Assembly: GCA_017646305.1 (NCBI GenBank)
Contig: JAGCMR010000199.1
Coordinates: 1 to 13,381, forward strand
DNA: 13,381 nt
Source of the DNA: Spirochaetaceae bacterium
Lineage (GTDB): Bacteria; Spirochaetota; Spirochaetia; Treponematales; Treponemataceae
Direction: 5' to 3'
In this document: in pieces, positions 7,450 to 13,381 of the stretch
How positions within the stretch are numbered: position 1 is the first letter of the stretch
How the letters are laid out: every line of letters starts with the position of its first letter
Program-made: the position numbers and the translations under genes
Notes under the pieces: generated by a model
Seen by the model: only the letters and a program-made list of their open reading frames with translations
The model's database searches: none
Told to the model about the DNA's origin: nothing

Positions 7450-7465
7450 TCTCGTAAACACGAGA
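7450..7465. repeat. Small hairpin after the GGDEF-EAL gene
   Basis: TCTCGT-AAAC-ACGAGA forms a perfect six-base-pair stem with a four-base loop, 12 bases after the stop codon. It lacks a following T-run on either strand, so it may be an mRNA 3' end stabiliser or chance rather than a true intrinsic terminator. Confidence 0.3.
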
Positions 7466-7495
7466 TGATAGAGGTCAATTCCTTATCATTAATTC

Positions 7496-7524
7496 TTGCG
7501 ATTTCAATTTCTCTTTGATATAAT
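7496..7524 (+). promoter_or_regulatory. Predicted promoter of the chemoreceptor gene
   Basis: TTGCGA (7496-7501, 4/6) is followed by a 17-base spacer and a perfect TATAAT (7519-7524). Transcription would start near 7531, leaving a leader of about 24 bases with GGAGG at 7544-7548, six bases before the GTG start. This argues for separate expression from the upstream EAL gene. Confidence 0.6.
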
Positions 7525-7554
7525 GGAAGATGATTCTATCTATGGAGGTTTGTT

Positions 7555-9624
7555 GTGAAAAGTATTCGTTCAGTGATTCTTACCCTTACACTTATTACTA
7601 CAACTTTACTTTTTCTTGCTATTTCGGTCATCAACTATCGTTCCTCCAAAGCGATGATTCTTGACCAGACCCATACTCAACTTATGAGCACCACGGAGCT
7701 AATTGCCCAAGAAACAGATGACTGGTTAAACCAAAAGGTAGCTGAAGTGGAAATTTTAGCAAATACCCCCACCCTGAAAAGTCTCGATCCCCAAGCCATT
7801 AATGATTATCTTATCAAGATGCTGGGTGTCAACGGTCTTATGCCAGACTACAGTAGCTTTTGGGTTAGTGACTTGGAAGGCTATTGGTACTCTCCCTTGG
7901 GAACCTCTGGAAGTATTGCAGACCGCGATTATTTTTGGGAGATTCTTGAAGTAAAACGTACCGTTATTTCTAATCCCCTTATTGGTAGAGCAGATGGCCA
8001 AATGGCTGTTGTTATAGCTGTTCCCATTGAGATAGATGGACAGATGCAAGCCATTTTGGGAGCAAACGTAAAGGTTGCAGAGCTGGCAGAAAAAATCACT
8101 GGCATTACCATTGGAAAAACAGGATCCACCATCCTCCTACAAAAAAACGGTTTGGTAATTGTAGACAAAGATCCAGCAAAAATCCTGACCTACAATCCTT
8201 TAGAAGAAACAACCAGCTCCCTGTATACCATTAAAGATCAAATTTCTTCTAATCAAACTGGAATTGTGGATGTAAAAAATGATTCTGGATTAGTATACGT
8301 TTCTTATATTCACTTGGAAGCAACAAATTGGACTATGGTTTCCTCTGTTCCTGCAAAAGAATTTCAAGGACCTCTTGTATCATTATCCCTCAATACACTC
8401 ATCACCTTTATCATTATGGTTGTTTTGTCTGCCATCACCTATTCCTACATTCTGAAATACGTACTGGTACGACCCTTGCAAGAGCTTAAGACCGCTGCAG
8501 AAGAATTGGTAAGTGGTGACACCGACTTAACTCATCGTATCCAGATGAAATCCCTAAAGGAGATAATGGGTCTTACTGAGAGCTTCAATAGTTTTACCGA
8601 GAAGGTACAAAATATTCTTGGAGGCGTTCAGCTGTCAAAAATACGCCTAGAAAGTGTTGGAAATGAACTGAGAGCCAGCTCCTATGAAACAGCTACCTCT
8701 ATTACACAGATTGCGGCAGATATCAAAAAGATTAATGGAGAAATTGCTCAGGAAACTCGCAGTGTTGCAGAAACAGCAAGTGTTGTAAACCAACTTTCTT
8801 CCAATATCCATATACTGGAGGACAGAATCAATGCCCAGTCTACCCAGGTAACAGAGGCTTCTGCCGCTGTAGAAGAAATGCTTGCAAGTATCAACAATGT
8901 AAGCAATTCCATGGATCGCATGGCAGTTTCCTTCCAAAACCTTACTGCTGATATTCAATCTGGTAACGAAAAGCAATATGACGTAAACCAACGTATTATG
9001 GAAATTGAGCGACAATCTCAAATGCTTCATGAAGCAAATATGGTTATTGCCTCCATTGCTGAACAAACAAATATGCTGGCTATGAATGCTGCCATTGAGG
9101 CCGCCCATGCAGGAGATGCAGGAAAGGGCTTTAGCGTTGTTGCTGACGAAATCCGTAAGCTTTCAGAAACCTCCTCTGAACAATCCCGCAATATTGGTAA
9201 TCAGTTAACCCATATTCATAACTCTATTGAAGATGTAGTAACGGTTTCCGAAGAATCAAGTCAGGTCTTTGCTTCTGTATCAAGCCAGATTCAAGAAACA
9301 AATAATCTTGTAGCTCAAATGAAGAGTGCTATGGATGAACAAGCCTCTGGTTCACAGCAAATTGGACAGGTATTGAAATTGCTGAACGACAGTACACTTG
9401 AGGTACGTTCCGCATCTGAAGAAATGACCAATGAAAACAGACAGATTTTAGATGAGATTCGCAGACTACAGGCTTCTACTGAAACTATTTCTTCCACCAT
9501 GGAAGGAATGGATACAGATGCCCAACGTATTTCCGACAGAGGAAATATTTTGGCAGATATTTCAGAAAAGATGGGACTAACCATTGATGATATTTCTGCC
9601 CGATTGAATCAGTTTAAGACTTAA
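7555..9624 (+). CDS. Methyl-accepting chemotaxis protein with periplasmic Cache-type sensor
   Basis: This transmembrane chemoreceptor passes ligand signals to CheA/CheW. The start is GTG 7555 with GGAGG six bases upstream; 689 aa. Order: TM1 about 7-27, a periplasmic sensor about 30-278 of double-Cache type ([24 protein letters not shown] and [19 protein letters not shown] are typical of the membrane-distal module), TM2 about 279-303, HAMP about 303-350 (VRPLQEL... [10 protein letters not shown]), then a long signalling coiled coil. The hairpin tip is conserved: [37 protein letters not shown], with Glu515 matching the key tip glutamate of Tsr. About 24 heptads lie on each side of the tip, which suggests the 48-heptad length class rather than the 36-heptad class of E. 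coli; this is my count. The protein ends RLNQFKT, without a CheR-tethering pentapeptide. The ligand cannot be told from the sequence. A strong terminator follows. Confidence 0.95.
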   Translation: MKSIRSVILTLTLITTTLLFLAISVINYRSSKAMILDQTHTQLMSTTELIAQETDDWLNQKVAEVEILANTPTLKSLDPQAINDYLIKMLGVNGLMPDYSSFWVSDLEGYWYSPLGTSGSIADRDYFWEILEVKRTVISNPLIGRADGQMAVVIAVPIEIDGQMQAILGANVKVAELAEKITGITIGKTGSTILLQKNGLVIVDKDPAKILTYNPLEETTSSLYTIKDQISSNQTGIVDVKNDSGLVYVSYIHLEATNWTMVSSVPAKEFQGPLVSLSLNTLITFIIMVVLSAITYSYILKYVLVRPLQELKTAAEELVSGDTDLTHRIQMKSLKEIMGLTESFNSFTEKVQNILGGVQLSKIRLESVGNELRASSYETATSITQIAADIKKINGEIAQETRSVAETASVVNQLSSNIHILEDRINAQSTQVTEASAAVEEMLASINNVSNSMDRMAVSFQNLTADIQSGNEKQYDVNQRIMEIERQSQMLHEANMVIASIAEQTNMLAMNAAIEAAHAGDAGKGFSVVADEIRKLSETSSEQSRNIGNQLTHIHNSIEDVVTVSEESSQVFASVSSQIQETNNLVAQMKSAMDEQASGSQQIGQVLKLLNDSTLEVRSASEEMTNENRQILDEIRRLQASTETISSTMEGMDTDAQRISDRGNILADISEKMGLTIDDISARLNQFKT

Positions 9625-9668
9625 TTTTTTAGGCTAAAAGCTTTTTGTGTTTTTAATAACTACTAAGT

Positions 9669-9710
9669 AAAGAGCCATGGTTTGTAATTTAACAAGCCAT
9701 GGCTCTTTTT
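9669..9710 (+). terminator. Strong hairpin terminator between convergent chemoreceptor and rubredoxin genes
   Basis: The arms AAAGAGCCATGGTTTGT (9669-9685) and ACAAGCCATGGCTCTTT (9692-9708) pair over 17 positions with a single G-T wobble around a six-base loop (AATTTA), and a T-run follows on the plus strand. The A-rich left flank supplies a shorter U-run for transcripts coming from rubredoxin, whose stop codon is three bases away. It can therefore act in both directions. Confidence 0.9.
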
Positions 9711-9711
9711 A

Positions 9712-9876
9712 TTACTCTGATACAACTTCAAAGTAACTTTTCTTTACCCCACATAAGGGACATACCCAGTCATCTGGAATATCATCAAAGGCTGTTCCTG
9801 CTTCAATTCTTCCATCAGAATCACCTTCCTCTGGGTCATACACATAACCACAGATCTTGCATACATACTTTTCCAT
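9712..9876 (-). CDS. Rubredoxin
   Basis: This 54 aa cytoplasmic electron carrier holds one iron by four cysteines. Both knuckles are present: C6-KI-C9-G near [11 protein letters not shown] and C39-PL-C42-G in [16 protein letters not shown]. The family marker residues are also there: [18 protein letters not shown], and a C-terminal FEVVSE. In anaerobes rubredoxin commonly passes electrons to superoxide reductase, rubrerythrin or rubredoxin-oxygen oxidoreductase; no such partner is in this window, so its specific role is open. ATG 9876 has GGAGG four bases upstream. It lies 61 bases downstream of a TPR lipoprotein gene on the same strand, but has its own predicted promoter containing a dyad. 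Confidence 0.96.
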   Translation of the reverse strand: MEKYVCKICGYVYDPEEGDSDGRIEAGTAFDDIPDDWVCPLCGVKKSYFEVVSE

Positions 9877-9903
9877 AAAACCTCCGAGACATTAGCTTCT
9901 TTA

Positions 9904-9932
9904 AGCATATATTCTCATAAGAATAATTTCAA
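9904..9932 (-). promoter_or_regulatory. Predicted rubredoxin promoter with a dyad in its spacer
   Basis: On the minus strand, TTGAAA (9927-9932, 5/6) is followed by a 17-base spacer and TATGCT (9904-9909, 4/6). The spacer holds the inverted repeat TATTCT-N4-AGAATA (9910-9925), which fits exactly between the two boxes. A regulator bound there would block RNA polymerase. The sequence does not clearly match a known operator such as the PerR box. Confidence 0.45.
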
Positions 9933-9933
9933 A

Positions 9934-9950
9934 TCTGCTATTTTAGCAGA
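9934..9950 (-). terminator. Possible weak hairpin at the end of the TPR lipoprotein gene
   Basis: On the minus strand TCTGCTA-AAA-TAGCAGA forms a perfect seven-base-pair stem with a three-base loop. It overlaps the last codons and the TAG stop of the TPR gene and is followed only by a short interrupted T-run (TTTGAAATT). Partial termination is possible; read-through into rubredoxin is not excluded. Confidence 0.3.
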
Positions 9951-11656
9951 GCCTCCAATTCAACATTAAGACGAAGTATTTCTTCATCGTTAGTATTTAA
10001 AGCCACAACCTGCTTCAAATAATACTGAGCCTTTCGGTAATCCTTACGATCAAAATAATACTGATACAGCTCAAACAGAGCCTCTGTATTTCTCGGATTA
10101 GCCGTGAGGCTTTGTCGTAAATCTGCCAACTTATCTGTATCATTGGTAGCAAGCAAGCTTCTTTGGTAATACAAAAAGCTTTTTAGCTGAGAAGAAGCAC
10201 TGGGCAAGAAGCTTGCAATTAAAGATCGTACCTCACCCTTATTCCCCGCAGCAGCTTGTACCCGCAGGTATAATTCCTTTACATCTTCGGAATCAGGATA
10301 CTGCTGATATAGATTGCTCACTTCAGCCTGAGCTTCTCCCACCCGATTTACTCCAAGACAAGACTGAATATGCAGGATTTTTTTTGCAAGGTTTACATTA
10401 TCCTTTTTTACAAGCTGGGAAGTATTGGTATATGCTGTGTCCCACTCCTTTCGGGCCAGAGCATCCTTTGCTCTGATAAAAATAGCCTCATCATTATCTG
10501 GTTCCCGAAGCAGTATTTCCTCCGCCAGTTCTCCAGCTGTTTTTCCCAGCACTTGATTACCTGTAACTGCAGCAAGATTTGCAGCAGCGAGAATTACCGC
10601 AGAATCATTGGGATATAATTCTAGTGCCTGTTCCACCGTGGCGGCAGCAGCAACAGGATTTTTATTCCATTCATTCTGAATGCGAGACCGCAACAAAAGA
10701 TAATCCTTAGAAACCTTCTCCACCCGAGCATAAATGTCCAAGAAGGAAACAGCCTTTACGTAATTTCCCTGGTCCATCAAAACTTCCACCCGCAACAACA
10801 GGAACTGAGAATTTCCTGGCTCCTGCTGCAGCACCTGGTTAATATAGCTTTCTGCCAGAGCATAATTGCCCCTTTTGGATGCAATCTGAGAAAGAAGCTT
10901 TAAAAGCTTTAAATTACCAGGGAATGAGATTAACATTCTACTAGCAACTTCTTGAGCTTCTTCATACCTTCCTTGTAAATACAACACCTGGGCAAAGGCA
11001 TAATTTGTCTCCAAGCAATTTTCCGCCAGCGATGCAGCCTTTTCATACATTCTGAGGCTGGAATTCAAATCTCCCATTTTTTGGTACAGGGTTCCTAAAA
11101 GGTAATGTACCAAAACAGAATCAGGACGAAGTTCCAAGGCAGCAGAAAGCGTGGCAAGAGATTGATTATAATATTCTGTCTGACTGTTTGACGTAAGCAA
11201 TACCAAGGAGGGAAGCACCATGGTAAAAAAGTCAGTGTTTCCAGTATTTACATCGTAAATGCCCATTTTTGCAGAATCGATTGCCCCTGTGTAGGCATTT
11301 GCTTCTATATCGGAGGGAATGGAAATACCATTTTGCTCTGAAGGCCACACAATGGACATAAGAGATGAGGCAACGGCTAAAATTATTTTTTCACTTTGAG
11401 TGGAAGGATTTCTAAGTTTTGATGCTGCACGACGAATGGAAGTAGGAGAACCTATTTCCATATCCTGCATAATACTTTTATCAGAAAAAGCAAAGAATCC
11501 CTGATCTTGAATTTCTGGTACGAACAAAGGTGTGGCAGCAGAAGTATCTATAAGAGGCTCTTCCGGAGTAGAGGTACTTCCACAGGAGGTAAGAAAAAAC
11601 AAGAAAAAAAGCCCAGCTATACTGCAAGAAAAAGTAAATCGAACGGATAGGAACAT
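9938..11656 (-). CDS. TPR-repeat lipoprotein of unknown function
   Basis: This predicted envelope lipoprotein of 572 aa is built mostly of tetratricopeptide repeats, which usually act as protein-binding scaffolds. The signal peptide (hydrophobic SIAGLFFLFFLTSC) ends in lipobox LTSC with Cys25 as the lipidated residue, followed by a Ser/Thr/Pro linker. Recognisable TPR units begin near VHYLLGTLYQKMGDLNSSL and continue with ETNYAFAQVLYLQGRYEEA, LKLLKLLSQIASKRGNYALA, and SQFLLLRVEVLMDQGNYVKA. Less regular helical repeats follow, and the last unit is ALFELYQYYFDRKDYRKA close to the end. Upstream of the repeats is a region of about 130 residues without clear motifs. ATG 11656 shares one base with the stop of the preceding membrane-protein gene (TGATG), which points to translational coupling; the in-frame TTG one codon earlier is less likely. 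The substrate or partner cannot be told. Confidence 0.85.
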   Translation of the reverse strand: MFLSVRFTFSCSIAGLFFLFFLTSCGSTSTPEEPLIDTSAATPLFVPEIQDQGFFAFSDKSIMQDMEIGSPTSIRRAASKLRNPSTQSEKIILAVASSLMSIVWPSEQNGISIPSDIEANAYTGAIDSAKMGIYDVNTGNTDFFTMVLPSLVLLTSNSQTEYYNQSLATLSAALELRPDSVLVHYLLGTLYQKMGDLNSSLRMYEKAASLAENCLETNYAFAQVLYLQGRYEEAQEVASRMLISFPGNLKLLKLLSQIASKRGNYALAESYINQVLQQEPGNSQFLLLRVEVLMDQGNYVKAVSFLDIYARVEKVSKDYLLLRSRIQNEWNKNPVAAAATVEQALELYPNDSAVILAAANLAAVTGNQVLGKTAGELAEEILLREPDNDEAIFIRAKDALARKEWDTAYTNTSQLVKKDNVNLAKKILHIQSCLGVNRVGEAQAEVSNLYQQYPDSEDVKELYLRVQAAAGNKGEVRSLIASFLPSASSQLKSFLYYQRSLLATNDTDKLADLRQSLTANPRNTEALFELYQYYFDRKDYRKAQYYLKQVVALNTNDEEILRLNVELEALLK

Positions 11657-12264
11657 CAATTTATGTCGTCCAAATCAGTAAAGTCATCATCTACATCTTC
11701 TAGCTGAATTTTATTGGTGTTCCAGACAAAGAATAAAACCACAAGACAAAAGCCAGCAGCAATCAAAACCAAAGGCCACCAACGACTTGCCAGCCGCAGG
11801 AAGGGCTCTTGGATAATGTCCAAGGAAAATAACATGCAAAGAATCCCCAACAAAACCAAAGCTATAGAGGGAATCAGTTGAGAGGTTTTAACGCTCCTAT
11901 CTACATAGAATCCAGAAACAAATAAGGAAAATCCCCCGATAATCACCGTTATAGGCCATAAAGCATCTAAGGAATAGGGAAGGAATTTCGTATCGATAAA
12001 GAAAAAGAGGATACCGTTCAGTAGCAGAAAGAGACCAGTAAAAACCATGGATTTTTTCTGTACTTTAATCAAGGACACAAAAAGAATGCCTCCGCCTAAA
12101 ACAGCCCAAATCAAATACCGAAAGGCAGACAGCTTAAGCTCAATGTCTACAGCCAATGCTGCCAATAACACAAAGCCTAGCAATACAAAGGCAATACCTG
12201 TACCCAATAGCAGACTAAAGGAAGTTTTTTGCTTCTGTTTATTCAGATTCTGTTGCTCGGCCAT
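11656..12264 (-). CDS. Six-helix membrane protein with LiaF-type/DUF5668-like repeated transmembrane segments
   Basis: This 202 aa inner-membrane protein has unknown function. I chose ATG 12264 (MAEQQNLNKQ) because a perfect AAGGAGG lies nine bases upstream (12274-12280); longer in-frame ATGs reach into the promoter region. After a short charged N-terminus come about six hydrophobic helices: FSLLLGTGIAFVLLGFVLLA, FRYLIWAVLGGGILFVSLI, MVFTGLFLLLNGILFFFI, LWPITVIIGGFSLFVSGFY, LIPSIALVLLGILCMLFSL, and WWPLVLIAAGFCLVVLFFV. The repeated (L/W)WP-L/I-x-I-I/A-GF pattern is like that of LiaF-type transmembrane/DUF5668 proteins, which in some bacteria take part in envelope-stress signalling; the family link is an inference. 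The C-terminal tail is strongly acidic (QLEDVDDDFTDLDDIN). It is coupled to the downstream TPR lipoprotein by TGATG, so the pair may act together in the envelope. Confidence 0.8.
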   Translation of the reverse strand: MAEQQNLNKQKQKTSFSLLLGTGIAFVLLGFVLLAALAVDIELKLSAFRYLIWAVLGGGILFVSLIKVQKKSMVFTGLFLLLNGILFFFIDTKFLPYSLDALWPITVIIGGFSLFVSGFYVDRSVKTSQLIPSIALVLLGILCMLFSLDIIQEPFLRLASRWWPLVLIAAGFCLVVLFFVWNTNKIQLEDVDDDFTDLDDIN

Positions 12265-12299
12265 AACCTTCTGCCTCCTTGGATACATAATTTCACCAT

Positions 12300-12328
12300 A
12301 GAATACACTATGATAGCAGTCTTGCCAA
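12300..12328 (-). promoter_or_regulatory. Predicted promoter of the membrane protein-TPR lipoprotein operon
   Basis: On the minus strand, TTGGCA (12323-12328, 5/6) is followed by a 17-base spacer and TATTCT (12300-12305, 4/6). The predicted start near 12293 leaves a leader of about 29 bases with AAGGAGG. Its -35 hexamer overlaps the -35 of the divergent promoter by five bases. Confidence 0.5.
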
Positions 12329-12347
12329 TAACCTATGACCATGATAG
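12308..12347. repeat. Two operator-like repeats flanking the shared -35 boxes
   Basis: CTATGATAG (12308-12316, itself a perfect palindrome around the central G) and CCATGATAG (12339-12347, 8/9 identical) are 31 bases apart, about three helical turns. One lies in the spacer of the minus-strand promoter; the other overlaps the -10 box of the plus-strand promoter. They could be paired binding sites or chance in AT-rich DNA. Confidence 0.3.
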
Positions 12348-12350
12348 AAT
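12322..12350 (+). promoter_or_regulatory. Predicted promoter of the divergent lipoprotein gene, start codon at the expected TSS
   Basis: TTGCCA (12322-12327, 5/6) is followed by a 17-base spacer and TAGAAT (12345-12350, 5/6). Only six A residues separate the -10 box from ATG 12357, and no Shine-Dalgarno sequence exists, so a leaderless mRNA is predicted. Confidence 0.55.
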
Positions 12351-12356
12351 AAAAAA

Positions 12357-13381
12357 ATGCCACGAACCATTGTCCTGTTCACTGCAAAGATTTTATTCGG
12401 CTTGTTTGCAGTTTTTTGTATGGCTGGATGCGACTCAGCCACCTCTTTTTCTGAAACACAACAACAGCTTTACGGTATTTTGGAGCAACAAGATTTGCCC
12501 CCTGAAAGTAAATATACCATCATTAACCGCATTGCTAACAACCTTTTGGCAGCAGAAGAATACAATCAACTCGTTATCTTTCTTACTAGCTATGTGGAAG
12601 AAAATCCTGGGGATACGTATAACGCCTACTGGCTTTTGATGACAGCCTACGTGTACATGCAGCTGGAAGCAAAGCCCATGGCAGAATACTATTTTGATAG
12701 AATCATCAACACCTGCCAGGATCTAGAGGTACAAGGGCAGTCCATTCACTTTTTATGCCTGCAAAACCTCATTCAAATTAGCCAGGATTCTACCCACCGA
12801 ATCAGCTACTTTACCGAAATTATTGAACGATTTCCTCAGCTAGTAAACACAACGGAGCTGTACTATCGGCTGGCAGTAGAATATGAAAACGAGGGAGAAT
12901 GGGACTTGGCGTTAAAATCCTATTCGGACTTTTTGGCCCAAGAGGATGCCTCCACCATCCAGATTACGGGAGAGCCCAATGCCTACACAAATGCCCAACG
13001 ATTGGTAGACTTTAACGACTCCCCAAAAGACTGGACCTTTGAAAGCCTAGACGCACTGGAAAAAGCAGTAAAACAGGCTATTACCAACTACAACTACAGA
13101 TCTTTGGACAAGTACAAATCAAAGGTAAATTTTTTTGCCATGTCTTGGAGACAGGACATGTACGACACCAACAGCCAGGAAGACTTTTCTATGCAGGGCT
13201 TTATGCGTGGAAACAGAATCCGCTACAATGCAGAGCTGGACGAAGCCTCCAACCCCAACGAAGCCTATCTTCGGACTTGGGGCTGGAACAACTATGTTTC
13301 CGTCTGGTATCTCTATTTCCGCAAGGTAAACTTTCCCATTGACCCAGAAATTCACGGTCGCTGGGAATGGGCTGGAATCTA
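12357..13381 (+). CDS. TPR-type lipoprotein with an unassigned C-terminal region; runs off right edge
   Basis: The 341 complete codons visible begin MPRTIVLFTAKILFG. A signal peptide ends in lipobox M22-A23-G24-C25, a good lipidation site, so the protein is predicted to be membrane-anchored facing the periplasm. Residues of about 35-200 are helical with TPR-like spacing, for example AYWLLMTAYVYMQLEAKPMAEYYFDRII and ELYYRLAVEYENEGEWDLALKSYSDFL. From about residue 225 the sequence changes character: an amphipathic ESLDALEKAVKQAI, a KVNFFAMSWRQDM segment, then an aromatic-rich stretch (LRTWGWNNYVSVWYLYFRKVNFPIDPEIHGRWEWAGIY) that I do not recognise. The abundance of Trp and Tyr and the dipeptide patterns suggest a folded, possibly ligand-binding domain. 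The gene is long open frame from 12357 with no internal stop. The start has no ribosome site but sits directly at a predicted promoter. It diverges from the membrane protein/TPR lipoprotein pair. Confidence 0.85.
   Translation, partial: MPRTIVLFTAKILFGLFAVFCMAGCDSATSFSETQQQLYGILEQQDLPPESKYTIINRIANNLLAAEEYNQLVIFLTSYVEENPGDTYNAYWLLMTAYVYMQLEAKPMAEYYFDRIINTCQDLEVQGQSIHFLCLQNLIQISQDSTHRISYFTEIIERFPQLVNTTELYYRLAVEYENEGEWDLALKSYSDFLAQEDASTIQITGEPNAYTNAQRLVDFNDSPKDWTFESLDALEKAVKQAITNYNYRSLDKYKSKVNFFAMSWRQDMYDTNSQEDFSMQGFMRGNRIRYNAELDEASNPNEAYLRTWGWNNYVSVWYLYFRKVNFPIDPEIHGRWEWAGI

Noticed and set aside
8647..9108. 153-codon minus-strand open frame within the chemoreceptor gene
   Set aside because: It is antisense to the conserved signalling domain and has no family features or ribosome site.
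9636..9650. Small AAAAGCTTTT palindrome just after the chemoreceptor gene
   Set aside because: Short and A/T-rich; the real terminator hairpin is at 9669-9708.
12265..12363. Longer N-terminus for the six-helix membrane protein
   Set aside because: The extra codons would run through the predicted promoter, and the ATG at 12264 has a perfect AAGGAGG.
1..13381. Mobile element, CRISPR array, defence island or riboswitch
   Set aside because: No transposase, integrase, spaced repeats, structured leader or unusual composition was seen; leaders are short and genes are compact and chromosomal in type.

Overview
The window looks like a stretch of spirochaete chromosome, most likely from a Treponema-like host-associated anaerobe. 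This is inferred from gene content and style: an LPS-type (Lpt) transport set, several lipoproteins with relaxed lipoboxes, a long non-tethered chemoreceptor, a c-di-GMP phosphodiesterase, rubredoxin and hemerythrin, with moderate-to-low GC. No rRNA, tRNA, CRISPR array, phage or insertion sequence is visible, and no gene-free stretch exceeds about 120 bases.

Layout. Positions 1-869 (minus) hold the N-terminal part of a type IIA topoisomerase B subunit (ParE-like), running off the left edge. At 926-1381 (minus) is a bacteriohemerythrin whose di-iron site has lost two of seven ligands. At 1483-5032 (minus) is a very tight operon pyrG-lptC-lptA-lptB, with abutting or 4-base overlapping junctions. 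Its first gene, CTP synthase, has lost the catalytic cysteine and the oxyanion-hole glycines of its glutaminase domain. Divergent from it, at 5129-7438 (plus), is a membrane GGDEF-EAL protein with a dead GGDEF and an intact EAL domain. It is followed by a methyl-accepting chemotaxis protein at 7555-9624 (plus), which ends at a strong hairpin terminator shared with the convergent rubredoxin gene at 9712-9876 (minus). Upstream of rubredoxin, also on the minus strand, are a TPR lipoprotein (9938-11656) and a six-helix membrane protein (11656-12264) that are translationally coupled. Divergent from these, at 12357 to the right edge, is a second TPR-type lipoprotein.

How the genes work together. 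The pyrG-lptCAB unit puts CTP supply under the same promoter as the cytoplasmic, anchor and bridge parts of an envelope glycolipid exporter. The EAL protein and the chemoreceptor are two sensory membrane proteins in series on the plus strand. Rubredoxin and hemerythrin suggest handling of oxygen or oxidative stress in an anaerobe, but they are not adjacent.

The main points worth a second look are: (1) a CTP synthase predicted to be unable to use glutamine; (2) a hemerythrin with an altered metal site; (3) three genes without a Shine-Dalgarno sequence whose best promoters place the transcription start on or next to the start codon, suggesting leaderless mRNAs; (4) operator-like dyads inside promoter spacers, including a perfect 22-bp palindrome at parE; (5) a divergent promoter pair sharing one -35 box. 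All promoter calls were made by eye, looking for -35/-10 pairs spaced about 17 bp, and have not been tested experimentally.
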